64,000 nucleotides of DNA from Prinsepia uniflora (taxonomy: Eukaryota; Streptophyta; Magnoliopsida; Rosales; Rosaceae): contig CM064870.1 of assembly GCA_032719365.1 (NCBI GenBank), positions 20,340,738-20,404,737 of the forward strand, given 5' to 3'. Under the pieces are notes generated by a model, which was given only the letters and a program-made list of their open reading frames with translations, searched no databases and was not told the DNA's origin. Shown here piece by piece: positions 23,291 to 35,116 of this stretch (the first letter of the stretch is position 1; every line of letters begins with the position of its first letter). A program made the position numbers and the translations under genes.

Positions 23291-25884
23291 TGTAACAACC
23301 TAGATTTGCAAGAATTTGTAATTTTGGAAATTCAGTGGTAAAATAACAATTATGCCCTTGAAAAAGGGAAAAATGTTCACTTTTGATCCAGAAGGTTAAT
23401 TACATGCAGACCGAGGTACATTACATAGATCGAGGCCTTATGAGTACGTAGACAGGCGGCATGCCCAATTTGGATAACGTAAGGATATTTCACGGGTCTA
23501 AACGTTTTAACGGATTACGGGTACGTTGTACGAGGAAACGGTTTGAGTTGGCTTGTTTTAATTGGCTTAAAAATATCTAAGGCTGAACCAATGAGTGACT
23601 TACACTTGTCATTCATCTCAATTTCCCAGCTTCCCACATTTCATGCACTGAAGTGCATTCCTCCTTCCCCCTTTCCTTCCATTCGATCGAATAATCATTT
23701 CCCCCACTCCCCATTCCCTTTACTACTGTCTGAGTGAAAGAGGGAGTAAGTGTGAGAGGAAGAAAGTGTTATTAAGTGTGAGAGGAAGAAAGTGTTAAGA
23801 CGAAGAAAAAGGCAGAGACGGCAGGGACAGTTGCATACGATGGCTGGAAAACACGAAAAATGTAAGTCATGGGCCTTGGATTTAGTTTTTTCAGTTTTGA
23901 GGGTTGAAAACATAAACTGAGACTAGAGTTTTGTTCCTTGTACTCATGCAAATCTACAGGGACGAAAAACGGTGGGAAAAGGATAAGTAGATCGACTTGG
24001 CTTCAAGTTTGAAGATTGGCCGAAAAGGATCAAGCTTGGTTGAAGCTTTCAATGTATGTTTTTTCAATTTTGAGCTCTTAGATCATTTCTTAGGTCGATT
24101 ACGAGTAGGTGGGTGAAAGAATGGAGTGAAAAGGTTGAGTTTTGAGGGAGATATGGTCGGGTCAAAGTCGCAGGTCTGTTAACTCGTTACAGGGTTGCGA
24201 GTCAACCGTTTGAATGTAGGAGATGATGATGTGGCATGCAACGTCATCACTGTCAATCCACATGGAAAATTAGGTAGTGCCACGAGGTAGCTTGTTAGGT
24301 CCAGTCACATCGACGTGATAGTGCCACGTCAGTGATGTCAGACCACGTGGACTAATGAGGTACTGCCACATGGCATTGTTTCAAAGGTTGTCACGTGACG
24401 TGGTAGTTGGCGTGTCATGATGACGTCAGTATGAACATGTGGCACATGCTAAGGGTGACATATAGAACTAGTCTGGGAGTGCTACGTGGCAGTTGTCAGA
24501 AGTTGTCAGATGTCAGTAGGGCTGATGTCAATAGTGACGTCAGCGTTAACCAAACTTTGACTGGCGCATGAGGGTGAATGAGCATAAATTTTGAGGTCAA
24601 ATCAGTCTTGTTTAAAAGGTTTGGACGATCTGAATCCAATGGTGGTGGTTTCAGGTCGATCGGATGTAATTTGAGTAGTGTTTCGACAATTTTTTTCCTC
24701 AGGTTGCATGTTTGGCGTTCGTTTACTGTTCCAGTATTTAGGGTTTTCCATCGTGAGGTATCATACAGGTCTAGTGACCATTACTCGTTGTGTTTGCTGG
24801 GTAGAAACGATCACGAGACTTTCGAGGGACGCCCAGCTCAATGTTCAGCTAGTAGCTTGGATCGAGTGTGAGTGGACTTTGACTTATGAAATGATGCATG
24901 CATAAATGTTTTATTGATCTTATGAGCATGATTTGAAATGCAAGTTTTCATATTATTTAGGTTGATGAATTGAATGAATGTTTATGCAATGATTTGAGCA
25001 TGATTTGGTGAAAAGAATATTGGACACTGTTTTATGATATTTATGGAAACCATGTTTTGGGCTAAGACCCTATGAAAACAGATGATTTGATTTGAAAATA
25101 CAACCGTTTATGAAATGAGTTTCCATTGTTTTCACTGTGACTATTCTCTGTGAGTATTGAGACTGTGCATATGGTATTGTTGCTTACCTCAGGGATGCGA
25201 TGTGTCCACCCCCCTCTCTCCCGCCGGGAGAGGCCACGATGCACTGCATGTTGCCTAGCAGCCATGGGAGGCTCGATCTTAGGAGTGCTTATGTATGAAA
25301 TCAGTCGCTAACATGTTCACGACGACATGCTCGAATGTGAGTCGTCCTATAGCCTATTTACACGCGTTGTACGAATATCGTGACAGGTCATGGTATGCGA
25401 TTGAGATTGGGTATGAGAATGAGTGACAAATGTTTTTAAAGATCACCTGTGTCCAGGAATTTTCTTATGTACTGTTTTATTTGAAAGAAACGATTTTACT
25501 GATTATGCATGTATGCTTTACAAAACGGAGGGGTAAATATTGATTTTGGAAAATGAGTTTCTAAACTAATTATTCTTGTCCACTCACGCTTTTGATGTTT
25601 TACTAACCCTCCAGACCGCTTACATAGGCATCATGGCTAGTCCACGGAGAAATGCATATCTTATCTGCTATTGTTTACTCTTTGTTTTACAGAGTAGGTA
25701 CTTTTGTTTTGTAACTTATTGTACCGTCATGAGTGCTCAGTAATTACTATTGACTGGTTGGACTGGTTTAAATAACAGTTATATTAGTTCTTTTATCCCT
25801 TGTCTGGCATTGTTTTGTTGTTTTGTGTGAGAGAGGAGCAGGACTTGCACGATTACCAAAGTGTATTGGGGACGGGTTTTGTCA
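23291..25884 (+). repeat. 3' LTR of the 13958 gypsy element, 2594 bp
   Basis: It matches the 5' LTR over its length. It has a possible GTAAGT donor at 23862, the GTGAGTGGAC donor arm at 24868-24877, GTCCACTCAC at 25578-25587 and the acceptor CCCTCCAG ending at 25614. About 80 GC-rich bases at 25187-25272 are absent from the 5' LTR. They contain a hairpin built on CTCTCCCG / CGGGAGAG. Confidence 0.9.
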
Positions 25885-26335
25885 AGATTGCTTAATTTTT
25901 GGGTTGCACAAGATATGGATGCATCTTTAGATTAGTCTAGAAGATTTAAGCATGATTTTACCTTGTATTGAATACTGAAATTATTGGATTGTCCGATCAA
26001 CTAAAAGACCCGCAGTTTTACCTTTAGAAAGGCTTCTAGGTATCAAGCTCTGTGTATTTGAATTGTTTACTTAGGCTTATATGTACTGTTATTGAATGAT
26101 GATGATTCCTATGCTCACGCACCATTTCATAGTACTAGCAAAGGCTGCCTACATTGACGAAGCCTCTAAGTGCTTAGGCTATCACATGTGTGATTGGGAT
26201 CTTTGTAGGATGTTTGTGAATGGTATGCATGCTTTGTGATTTTTATTTGTTGATTGGTTGTAACGGGAACTTTTGTTATAGATCATGTGACTAGCCACCT
26301 AAATCTAATAATAGAATTGGTATCACACTTTTAGT
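25885..26335 (+). repeat. Right part of a copia-type LTR and its primer site
   Basis: The sequence continues the region broken at 13957, starting with the second AGATT. It reaches two TTGGTATCA strings at about 26318 and 26335, the second reading TTGGTATCAAAGGTGAC, which suits a Met-tRNA primer site. A copia gag start follows about 70 bases later. The exact LTR end is uncertain because of the repeated TTGGTATCA. Confidence 0.55.
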
Positions 26336-26406
26336 TGGTATCAAAGGTGACTCTAGGCACACTGAGAGTTGGTACTAGGGTTATAAGTTTATATTAACTT
26401 TGTTTG

Positions 26407-26700
26407 GTAATGGATAGAACGTGGTAGTTCTTATAACAAACCATTTTTCTTTGATGGCACCAATTATGCTGCTTTTAGAAAAAAGTTTGAAATTTTTCTT
26501 GATTCCTACAATGAAGTTACCTTCGAATATCTTACTATTGAATATAGATGTCCTAGAAAAACTGTAGGTGATGAGGTTGTGAATCAGTTGAGATCTGAGT
26601 GGATTCAATGGTGGGACACTTTCCTCATTAGCATATGAGTCTGAATGGGATCGAGAGGACATGTCTCAAAATTCAAAGCTCTTGACCCTCTCACAAACTT
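26407..26700 (+). pseudogene. N-terminal copia gag fragment, + strand
   Basis: The reading frame shows GSSYNKPFFFDGTNYAAF and then KKFEIFLDSYNEV and LRSEWIQWWDTF. This is the opening segment of Ty1/copia gag proteins of the SIRE/Maximus kind. The ATG at 26411 runs into a stop after five codons in its own frame, so the start is broken. Stops occur near 26636. Beyond about 26640 the coding sense changes to the - strand. Confidence 0.7.
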
Positions 26701-26780
26701 CACTTGTGTGCAAGACCCTTTTAGATCTGACATACTAAACCTAATTCTAGACATTTCTTCATGACCTTTTTTCCCATGCT
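26640..26780 (-). pseudogene. Copia gag-spacer fragment, - strand, continued at 35112
   Basis: Read on the - strand this stretch joins the copia debris at 35112-35990 once the solo LTR between them is removed. The target duplication ATGCT (26776-26780 and 35112-35116) supports that join. It carries only a short, poorly preserved reading frame. Its left border with the + strand gag fragment is not sharp. Confidence 0.45.
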
Positions 26781-28050
26781 TCATGACCTTTTTACCCTTG
26801 GTTTATGTGATTAAAGTCAACTTTTTGTTTGGAATACTTTTTGCACATTTTTTGAGAACCGTTGCATTGGTCTCGGAACCTTGAGTTCGTGGACAGGCGG
26901 CATGTCGAAGTCGGAGTTCGGACGAACTTTTTATGGTCTAAGACGATGAGGGGCATTTTCGTGATATTGGACCTTGGGGCAATTTCGTCCTTTTTCCCAA
27001 GTTGATGACTCAATTGTGTTCTGTTGTAGCGTGACACCTAACATGACCAGATTAAGTTTGGTGGCACTGCTCTGGTGATTGTGTATGTGTATGTGAAGTG
27101 TGTGGTGTTCTTATTTGAACAACAACCAAAACTGAAAGCCAAAAAAAAGATCAACTAGGGATTGATCTTTCTAGCTACTCGAGAGAACACAGAGGAATAA
27201 AGAGGGAAAGGGAGAAAATAAGAAAGGAAAGAAGGGAAGAACTGGAACCCCAGGCCCGAGAACACCCAGAAAACCCAAACCCGGGAAATTTGAGAATTTG
27301 AGAATTCGAAATCCAATTTTGAAGCTCGATTGTACAAACTAAGGTTGGAATGAGCTTTCTGGGATTTAAATAACTTGAACCATTACAAATTAAAAGGAAT
27401 TGAGCTGGGATTGAGCCCAGAACGGACCCAGATCCGAAACCCAAAAATTTAGAAAAATTTAGAGGTTGAATTCATGTTTTAGACTTCGATTGTTGATACA
27501 GAATTTGGATTAAGCTCCCTGGAGTCCAAACGAATTGAACCAATATGAAATCAAGAGAAACGGATGAAGAACAAGCCTAGGATAGGGCTTGAGTTCATGT
27601 CGAATTTTGGATTTGGAAATCGAACAGTTTGAGGTAAGAATTCGTGTAATTAAGCATACATATCTTTAATTCAGATCAATTAGATGGATTTTGGTGAAGG
27701 ATTTATGGAAATTGATGCCGAATTGGACGATTTCTAGCCGGGTCGAGCTGCGGGTCGAAGGACCTCTTTTGCAGGAAACGGGCGAGGAAGATGAACAGTG
27801 CCTAACATTATAGCAGGCACGTGGCTTTCAGGCAAAGCCGCTTGCGGCGACGCGTGGAGGCAGGGGAGGACAATTTCTAGGTACAATCAACATGTCATTT
27901 GTTGCTTTCGATGTAACGAATATTTTGGCACATGTTTCGAGTCGATCGAACACTGTTTCAATATAGTTTTGAGGATCCAAAGTGTTATGTTACGTTTTTT
28001 AATGTGTATTTAAATCCCGTAAAATTAGGGGATTGTATTGTGAGGTTACT

Positions 28051-30807
28051 TGACAGGACCCATCCCCGAAGGATATAGATAACCGTGCCCGGTCCTGCTC
28101 TCATCTGATAAGTCAACTGAAGTTCCGGAATTACCCTCAGCACTACGATAACCGCACTTGTGCCCACTCATGCCCCCACCTCTCGAATAGCCTCGATCAT
28201 CGCGCCACGACCTGGAGGGTCAATAAAAACACAAAAGGTGTGAGTGGACAAAACAACGTTTTAGAAATGCAGGCATCAAAATACATTTTTTTTACCCTCC
28301 AGTTTCACAAACATGCATGCATATCATAATCATAAAACATGACTAATAGCGTGAAATCAACCAAGTATGAACAGTGGACCGATAAAATCAAAACATGTTT
28401 TCCCATGGTCCATAAAACTCATGTTCATCAAATCAGTGCATGATATAAAGTATCTGGACACAAATATCAATAAATCATCAATACCACCAATCCTCAATAT
28501 CCAAGTAACCCGTCACGATATCAATGCAACGCGTGCAAACTCGGGTGTCTCATGTCTGAGTACTTCCACAGGATCTACGACGTCTCGGGTGATATCATCT
28601 CCAGGATCTACGACGTCTGGAGGATATCATCATAATCTCCCACTCCTGAGACTGAGCCTCTCTCGGAGCTACTCATCTCCAGGCAGTGGATCGTGACTAC
28701 TCCAAGATCTACGACGTCTGGAGGAGACTATCGAATCACAGAGGATGGTAAATGTGGAACAGTCATCAAATCCAGCAATCTCATTTTAAAACCATTCAAA
28801 TCTCAAATCAAATCAAAAACATGTCAACAGAGCCTCTGTCCGAAATCTAGCTTTCACAAAGCAAGTTCCACAAATCCATCATAAACACAGTGTCCAGAAT
28901 TTACTTTAGAAATCAAAATCATCAATTTCATCATACTCACATGTGACTCCAAATCCAAGTCAAAATCACTATCCAATTGGGTCTCAAGCCCAAAATATCA
29001 ATATCATGGTTTTCTCGAAAATCGTGCTCAAAATCATATAAAATAATATAATATTGCCAAAATCTGAAAATCATCATATCGAAACATCAATCATGCCAAT
29101 TCATTTCAAATCATCTCATAAAGCATTTAAAACATATATGCATACATTCAGGGTAGAAAACAAAAGTCCACTCACACACCGTCCATATCGCTCGCATTCC
29201 GAGCTACACGTTTTTCCGCAAAGTCTGGAAACCACCATTCGTGTCCAAAATCATTATCAAGGGTCACTAACATCTCAATATACTTCCCATAATTTTCCCC
29301 AATTTTTCCGGGATTTAAATACGTATTTTAAACGTAACATAAACCTTCGAACCGTCGAAACAATGTCGAAATGGTGTCCGATTTCCTCGAAACCAGTGCC
29401 AAAATGTTTGTTACATTAAATAGGAAAAAAGTCATGTTGACCTTACCTCGAAATTCGGGCTCACGCGCTGCCACGTGCCGCCGTGAGTGCCTGCGCGTGG
29501 GAGCCACGCGCCTGCACAGTAAAGTGCTACAGTCGTCTTCTTCGCCCGGATTCCTAAGAAACGGGGTCCAGTTGGCCCGCAAGATGACCCGGCTGGATTC
29601 CTGCCAATTTGTCATCGATTCCTTCAATTGAACCATCAAATAGCATCGTTAGGAGTCTAATTAGGGTTCTGTAACCTTAATGTCAATAAAACTTACCTTA
29701 ATCCAGTCACTTCGAATTCAAAATCTCAAAGAACAAATAAGCACTGTTCATCCTGCACTCTCGATCAATTCCCGTTATTTTCTTGCAATTTATTTGTGCA
29801 GAAGTGTCATAGGATCCTTATAAACTTGTTTCTCAGGTCAATTTTGCCCTTCAACCCCTCCAAATTCACGACCCAACTTCGAATTTTCGAGGAGTTAAGA
29901 AACTCCGTTCATGGCCAAAACAACATCAATTCCCTTCGGTTTTAATCGGGTTCGACTCGCCTTAAGCCAAATAACCTTAAACCAAGGTCAATTTGATCAA
30001 ATAGTGGTTGATGTGAAAAACCCGAAATCGAAAAGGTAAGAAAGGTTTGTGAATTCGGGTTCCATGGTTTTCAGTTTTCTTCCCTCTTCTTATCCTCTTA
30101 GTCTCTTGCTTACACACTTCTCAATCACCCTTAATTACTCGAACAAGGAGAGCTTTCGGCTGTGTTTCAATTTTGTTCATAAGTCTGCTCTACTCTGTTT
30201 TTCATCACAAGCACACACACACACGGTTTTTTTTCCATTTTAACCCACACCGCCTAATCATGTTTGAATTAATCCTCAGCAGCTAAGTGCCACTAATCCA
30301 TAATATGATTGTGACAGATGTCACTCAACAACCAAAGTGAGTCACAATTGCACTGACTCATCACAAAGCCCAGTCAAATTATTATTTTACCTTTCTTTGA
30401 GAAATTACCAAATTGCCCTTCACTTTCTCAAGCCCATAACTGTTTCATCTGAACCCCGATTGACACATGCCGCCTGTCTACGGATCAGTGTCTCGAGACC
30501 CACCCAACGGTACTTACGAAAATTCCAAACACGGTCCCGATCAAAAAGTCAACAAATGGCCCATTTTTAACCAATTTACCAAATTACCCCTAAACTTCCG
30601 AACATCATAACTTTCTCTTCGAATGTCGGAATTGGGCGTGCCACCTGTCTATGAACTCGTGACGTCCCGAACTACGTCACAGTCATCGATCAAAGTCCGT
30701 TTGACCGTTTGAACCAAAAGTCAACCGTTCGCCCAATTCCAAGGGAAAATTTGTCATTTTCTTCAAATTTTCCAAATTTTCTTTTTTCAAATTTCTGGGG
30801 CGTTACA
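28051..30807 (-). repeat. Solo gypsy LTR, - strand, 2757 bp
   Basis: On the - strand it begins TGTAACGCCCCAG and ends GGGTCCTGTCA. The 5-bp duplication TTACT at 28046-28050 and 30808-30812 is perfect. It has the paired conserved motif (near 30464 and 30639), a first donor AAG|GTAAGT at 29696, the donor arm GTGAGTGGAC starting at 29175, the complementary arm at 28249-28240, and the acceptor CCCTCCAG ending at 28212. Confidence 0.93.
28569..28722 (-). repeat. Three copies of a GGATCTACGACGTCTGG unit inside the LTR
   Basis: The unit occurs at about 28570, 28603 and 28704 with spacing of about 33 and 101 bases. It contains the palindrome GACGTC and is separated by GATATCATC-type text. It lies between the two inverted arms of this LTR. 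Confidence 0.65.
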
Positions 30808-31173
30808 TTACTTGGGATGTTAGTGACCCTTAGTGATAGTTTTTGACAGGATTGGTGATTTCTGGAAATTGCAGAAAAGTGCACAGCTCGGAAATGAACA
30901 GCTTGGAAGGTGTGTGAGTGGACGTTTGTTTTATAAACTGTTATGCATGCATAGTATATGTTTTCCACGATTTATTGCATGATTTGAGTTGCAATAATTT
31001 GATATGATTACTTGATGATTTTATGGATTTAAATATCGGTTTCTGGATGTGATTTTACTGATTTATGTAAAAATGGTATTTTGGGCTTAAGACCCTATTG
31101 GAAATGGTTTTGACTTGGTTTTAAGTCAAAGATTGTTTTGAAAGATTTTGGGATGTAATCCATGGATGGTTTT

Positions 31174-34100
31174 TGACAGGACCCGTCCCCGAAGGACATA
31201 GATAACCGTGTCCGGTCCTGCTCCCGTCTGACAAGTCAACTGAAGATCCGAAACTACCCTTCAGCGCCTGCCAGACAAGGGATATTTGCGCATGTGCCCA
31301 CTCATACCTCCACCCCTCGAATAGCCTCGATCATCGCGCCACGACCTGAAGGGTCATAAAAACAGAAAAGGTGTGAGTGGAAAAAAATGACCTTCGATAA
31401 AAACATTTGCCAAAATACATTCTTACCCTCCAGTTTTCACAAACGTGCATGCATATCATAAAACATGAGTAATAGTATGAAATTATTTAAGTATGAACAA
31501 TGGACCGATAAAATCAAAATACGTTTTCCCATGGTCCATAAAAACTCATGTTCACCAATTCAGTTCAAGTTATAAAACAGCAAATCCCGGCTCTCAGGCC
31601 AAAACATGTGAACACCATCACCTGGCCACAAAGACCAAAAACCCGTACTCAAAATCGGTACGTAATCACAAACATCATGTTTCTAAATTCCATGACCACA
31701 TTTTCCTTGAAACTCATTTTTTATTAAATCAATTTAATATCTCAAAAAGTTCACAGTTTCCTTAAATCATTTCAACCGTTAAACCACGGTTTCCTCAAAA
31801 TCATTTTCCATAAACCACGGGACTTATTTCCATATCCTGTTGCTTAGAGTCACGTTTATCCCTGCAACGCGTGCAAATCAATAGGCTCAAGGACCACTCA
31901 AAATCCGAGCATCCGCTGTTGTGAACACATCACCAGTCAGCAATCCGTCGCTGTGAAAACCTCACCAGCCGACGATCCGGATCTCGTGAACACATCACTT
32001 ACCGATCCATATAATCAAGCACATCTGATCTGAGTCAAGCCTCCCTCGGCTGCTCAACAAAGATCGTGCTACGTGACCTCTTCGGGGTAAACACTTCCAT
32101 CCCGAAGGCGAGCGTTATCTCCAGGGTGCACTCCGGGGAAAAACATATTTTCTCCCGAAAGCCCTAATTATCCGCAACATATCATCATCACAAAAACCAG
32201 TGAAAACAGTTGCATTGAAAACCAAATCATATATCAACACAGGGTCTCAGCCCCAAAATAACCAAAGTCCCAATTTACTTTATAAATCCAAAATCATCAA
32301 TATCATCATGTAATCACATGGAAATACAAATCCAATCAGAAACACAATTCCATTGGGTCTCAAGCCCAAAATACCATTTTCACGTAAATCCGTGCAACCG
32401 TAAACCCGAGTTGCCACGATCACGTAAATCCATAAAATCAATCACTGACTCATAATCCGAGTCCAAATATCATTTTCAACTTCCTGACTCATAACCCGAG
32501 TCAAAACATCATTTTCAATCCGGGCCTAGCCCAAAAACATCAATTTCATCATTTCTCGAAAATCGTGCCAGAATATAATATATTAATCATAAAACCGAGA
32601 AATCACCGGATTGAAACATCAATCATAACAATTCATATCAAATCATATAATAGAGCATTTAAATCATATATGCATGCATCACGGTTAGAAAACAAAGTCC
32701 ACTCACACGCACCGTTCAAAACGGTTCGTTTCCGAGCTGCACGTTTTTCCGTAAAATCTGGAAATCACAACTACTGCCCAAAATCATTATAGAGGGTTAC
32801 TAACATCTCAAAATACTTCATATAATTTTCCCCAGTTTTTCCGAAATTTATATACGTATTTTTAACGTAAAACAAAACTTCGGATACGCGGAACATTAAC
32901 GAAACGATATCCGATTTCATCGAAACCAGTGTCAAAATGTTCGTTACAATGAGAGGATCAAAAGTCATTTTGATCGTACCTCGGGATTCTCACTCACGCG
33001 CCCCCATGCGCCGCCGTGAGTGGCTGCGCGTGAAACCCACGCGCCAGCTACAGTAACTAGCACAGTCATCCCCTTCGCCTGTTTGTCTGGTAAACGGGTT
33101 GAAAAACCCGCGAACAGACCCGACTGGTTTACAAACAATTCAACGTCAATTCCTTCAATTGAACATTCAATTAGTTTCGGTTTAAGTTCAATTAGAGTTA
33201 TGTGGACTTAATTACAAACAATCCTACCTCAAACCTCACGATCGAAGATGATCATTCGAAGAACAACCGTACACTGTGCAATTATGGCACTTCATCAATC
33301 TCCAATGTTTTCCTTCAATTGATCCTTCCAGAAGCATCGTGGGATCCTCAGGAACATAATCCCCAGTTCAATTTCATCCATCGAAGCCTCAAATTCCTCG
33401 ACTTAAGGTCGAAATTTCGAAGATCACGTTCCCTCTGTTCTTGCTTAAATCGACACCAATTCTCTTCGTTCTTGTTGCAGATCGACTCGTATTGATCCCA
33501 GAAAGCTTACTCGAGCATCAATTTCGATCCACACGGCCTCAAACTTGAAATTCGGATTTCCCCCCAAAATTGATAATTTTTCGATTTTTGATTTCTAATT
33601 CTCCCTTTGTCCCCGTAATTCCCTTGTTAAATCTGTCTCTCAAAGCTCTCAATTTTATCTTCAAAACCCATTGTGGAAGGGAGCTCAATTCTCCCAATTC
33701 TGATGTTCAATGTTCACGGTTAAGACAAAGAAGATGATTAATGGTGGGTTAAGTGTAATTAACAATTATAGAACATAATCATGATGTTGGGAGGGAAACA
33801 TGGATCAGGTTTTAGGGCTTAGATTAGGGGATGGGTGACACTTGTCACTCATCCAGGTGTGCATAGTCCCCGGTTACTATTCATTATTTTATTATTATTT
33901 TAATCGGAATCCCGGTTCGTTCGGTTAATCGATTCGTTCCCATGACCATAACTTCGTCGTCGAATCTCCGATTTCGGCATGCCACCTGTCGTTGGATTCG
34001 TATCGACGAGACCTACGTAACGGTCCTTGGCCCTCGTCCATAGGACCTCCCGGTCAAAAAGTCAACATTTGGCCCCTAATATGCCAAATTACCAAAATAC

Positions 34101-34370
34101 CCCTCAACTTCCGAACACCATAACTTTCTCCTCGAATGTCGGAATTGAACGTGCCACCTGTCTATGAACTCGTGACGTCACGAACTACGTCACAGTCATC
34201 GGTCAAAGTCCGTTTGACCGCCCGAACTAAAAGTCAACATTTTGCCCACGCTAGGGGTAAAACGGTCATTTTGCACATTTCGTCCGATTTCACTCCACTA
34301 ATCCCAGATTAGTCATTCTATACTGTAATTAATCAATATTCAATCCCGACACTCGGGACGGGTCATTACA
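31174..34370 (-). repeat. Solo gypsy LTR, - strand, 3197 bp
   Basis: On the - strand it begins TGTAATGACCCG and ends GGGTCCTGTCA, flanked by a perfect duplication GTTTT at 31169-31173 and 34371-34375. It shows the paired conserved motif (near 33977 and 34152), a first donor GAG|GTAGGA at 33227, the donor arm GTGAGTGGAC starting at 32706 and the acceptor CCCTTCAG ending at 31346. The downstream arm is reduced to TTCCACTCAC. Imperfect repeats with GTGAACACATCACC are present at about 31918-32000. Confidence 0.93.
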
Positions 34371-34378
34371 GTTTTTAT

Positions 34379-34403
34379 TGTGATTGTGATTGTGATTGTG
34401 ATG
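34379..34403 (+). repeat. Short (TGATTG)n microsatellite
   Basis: About four perfect units of TGATTG lie immediately right of the nested LTR's target duplication, inside the outer solo LTR. Confidence 0.85.
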
Positions 34404-34405
34404 AG

Positions 34406-34574
34406 TTCCCAGATGGTCAAAGCTAGGGGGTTTCCCAGACGACCGAAGCTCGGGGTAATGTGTGTTCCCAGGCATCCGAAGCTTGGGGTGTTCCCAAACG
34501 GCTGATGCTCGGGGTATGTGTGTTCCCAGGCAGCTGGTGCTAGGGGTGTTCCCAGATGACTTATGCTCGGGGTT
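34406..34574 (+). repeat. Six tandem TTCCCAG...GGGG units in the outer solo LTR
   Basis: Units of about 25-33 bases begin TTCCCAG and end GCTCGGGG or GCTAGGGG, with variable bases between. TTCCC and GGGG can pair, so each unit is a potential small hairpin. The array lies between the donor and acceptor signals of this LTR. Confidence 0.75.
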
Positions 34575-35116
34575 ATTGTTGTTGCCTATGCGTAGTGTCG
34601 ATGTGATTGTGTGATTGATTGTGCACTTGTGAGTAGTGTGGATATTGAGATCTTGTGACTGATGTCTATGCACTTGTGAGTAGTGATGTTGATTATTATG
34701 ATTGACAATTGAGTACTGGTGACTAGTACTGTTATTGATGGTCATTATGACTGGTTTGATATTGATGGTTATGTCCAGATGGTTTTCATGTGATTTGGCT
34801 TAAGAGCCGGTTGTTCACATGTTTTATTCTATGCATGAATGTTTTAAGCTGGACGGCAAAGAGTTTCATTTTTTAAATGTATTTTCAAACGATATTATTT
34901 TTGTCCACTCACACTTTTTATATTTTTTTATCACCCTCCAGGTCGTGGCACGAAGATCAGGGTTGATCGAGAGGCGAAGGCATGAATGGGAATCAGTGTG
35001 ACTATCCCTTGTCTGGCAAGTACTGAGGGTGTTTTCGGAACTTCAGTTGACTTTTTAGACGGAAGTAGAACCAGACACAGTTATCAAAGTACATTTGGGA
35101 CGGGTTCTGCCATGCT

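Larger units (their letters stand above)
13958..25884 (+). mobile_element. Ty3/gypsy (Del/Tekay-like chromovirus) retrotransposon, 11.9 kb, degraded, with a nested solo LTR
   Basis: Two LTRs (13958-16473 and 23291-25884) in the same orientation are flanked by a perfect 5-bp duplication AGATT at 13953-13957 and 25885-25889. The order is LTR, Met-tRNA primer site, gag, protease, reverse transcriptase, RNase H, integrase with a chromodomain-like end, polypurine tract, LTR. Coding sequence is interrupted by many stops and frameshifts, and a foreign solo LTR sits in gag. The two LTRs differ at many sites, so this is an old insertion, clearly older than the element at 51010. Confidence 0.93.
26781..35111 (+). 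repeat. Solo gypsy LTR holding two nested solo LTRs (about 2.37 kb without them)
   Basis: The right end reads GGGACGGGTTCTGCC and the left end is decayed (TCATGACC). The flanks ATGCT at 26776-26780 and 35112-35116 agree as a 5-bp duplication, and copia sequence reads across when the LTR is removed. It contains GACAGGCGGCATG at 26893, a GAG|GTAAGA donor at 27634, the GTGAGTGGAC donor arm at 30914, GTCCACTCAC at 34903 and the acceptor CCCTCCAG ending at 34941. Two - strand solo LTRs are inserted in it: 28051-30807, between the first donor and the donor arm, and 31174-34370, inside the putative second intron. Confidence 0.78.
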
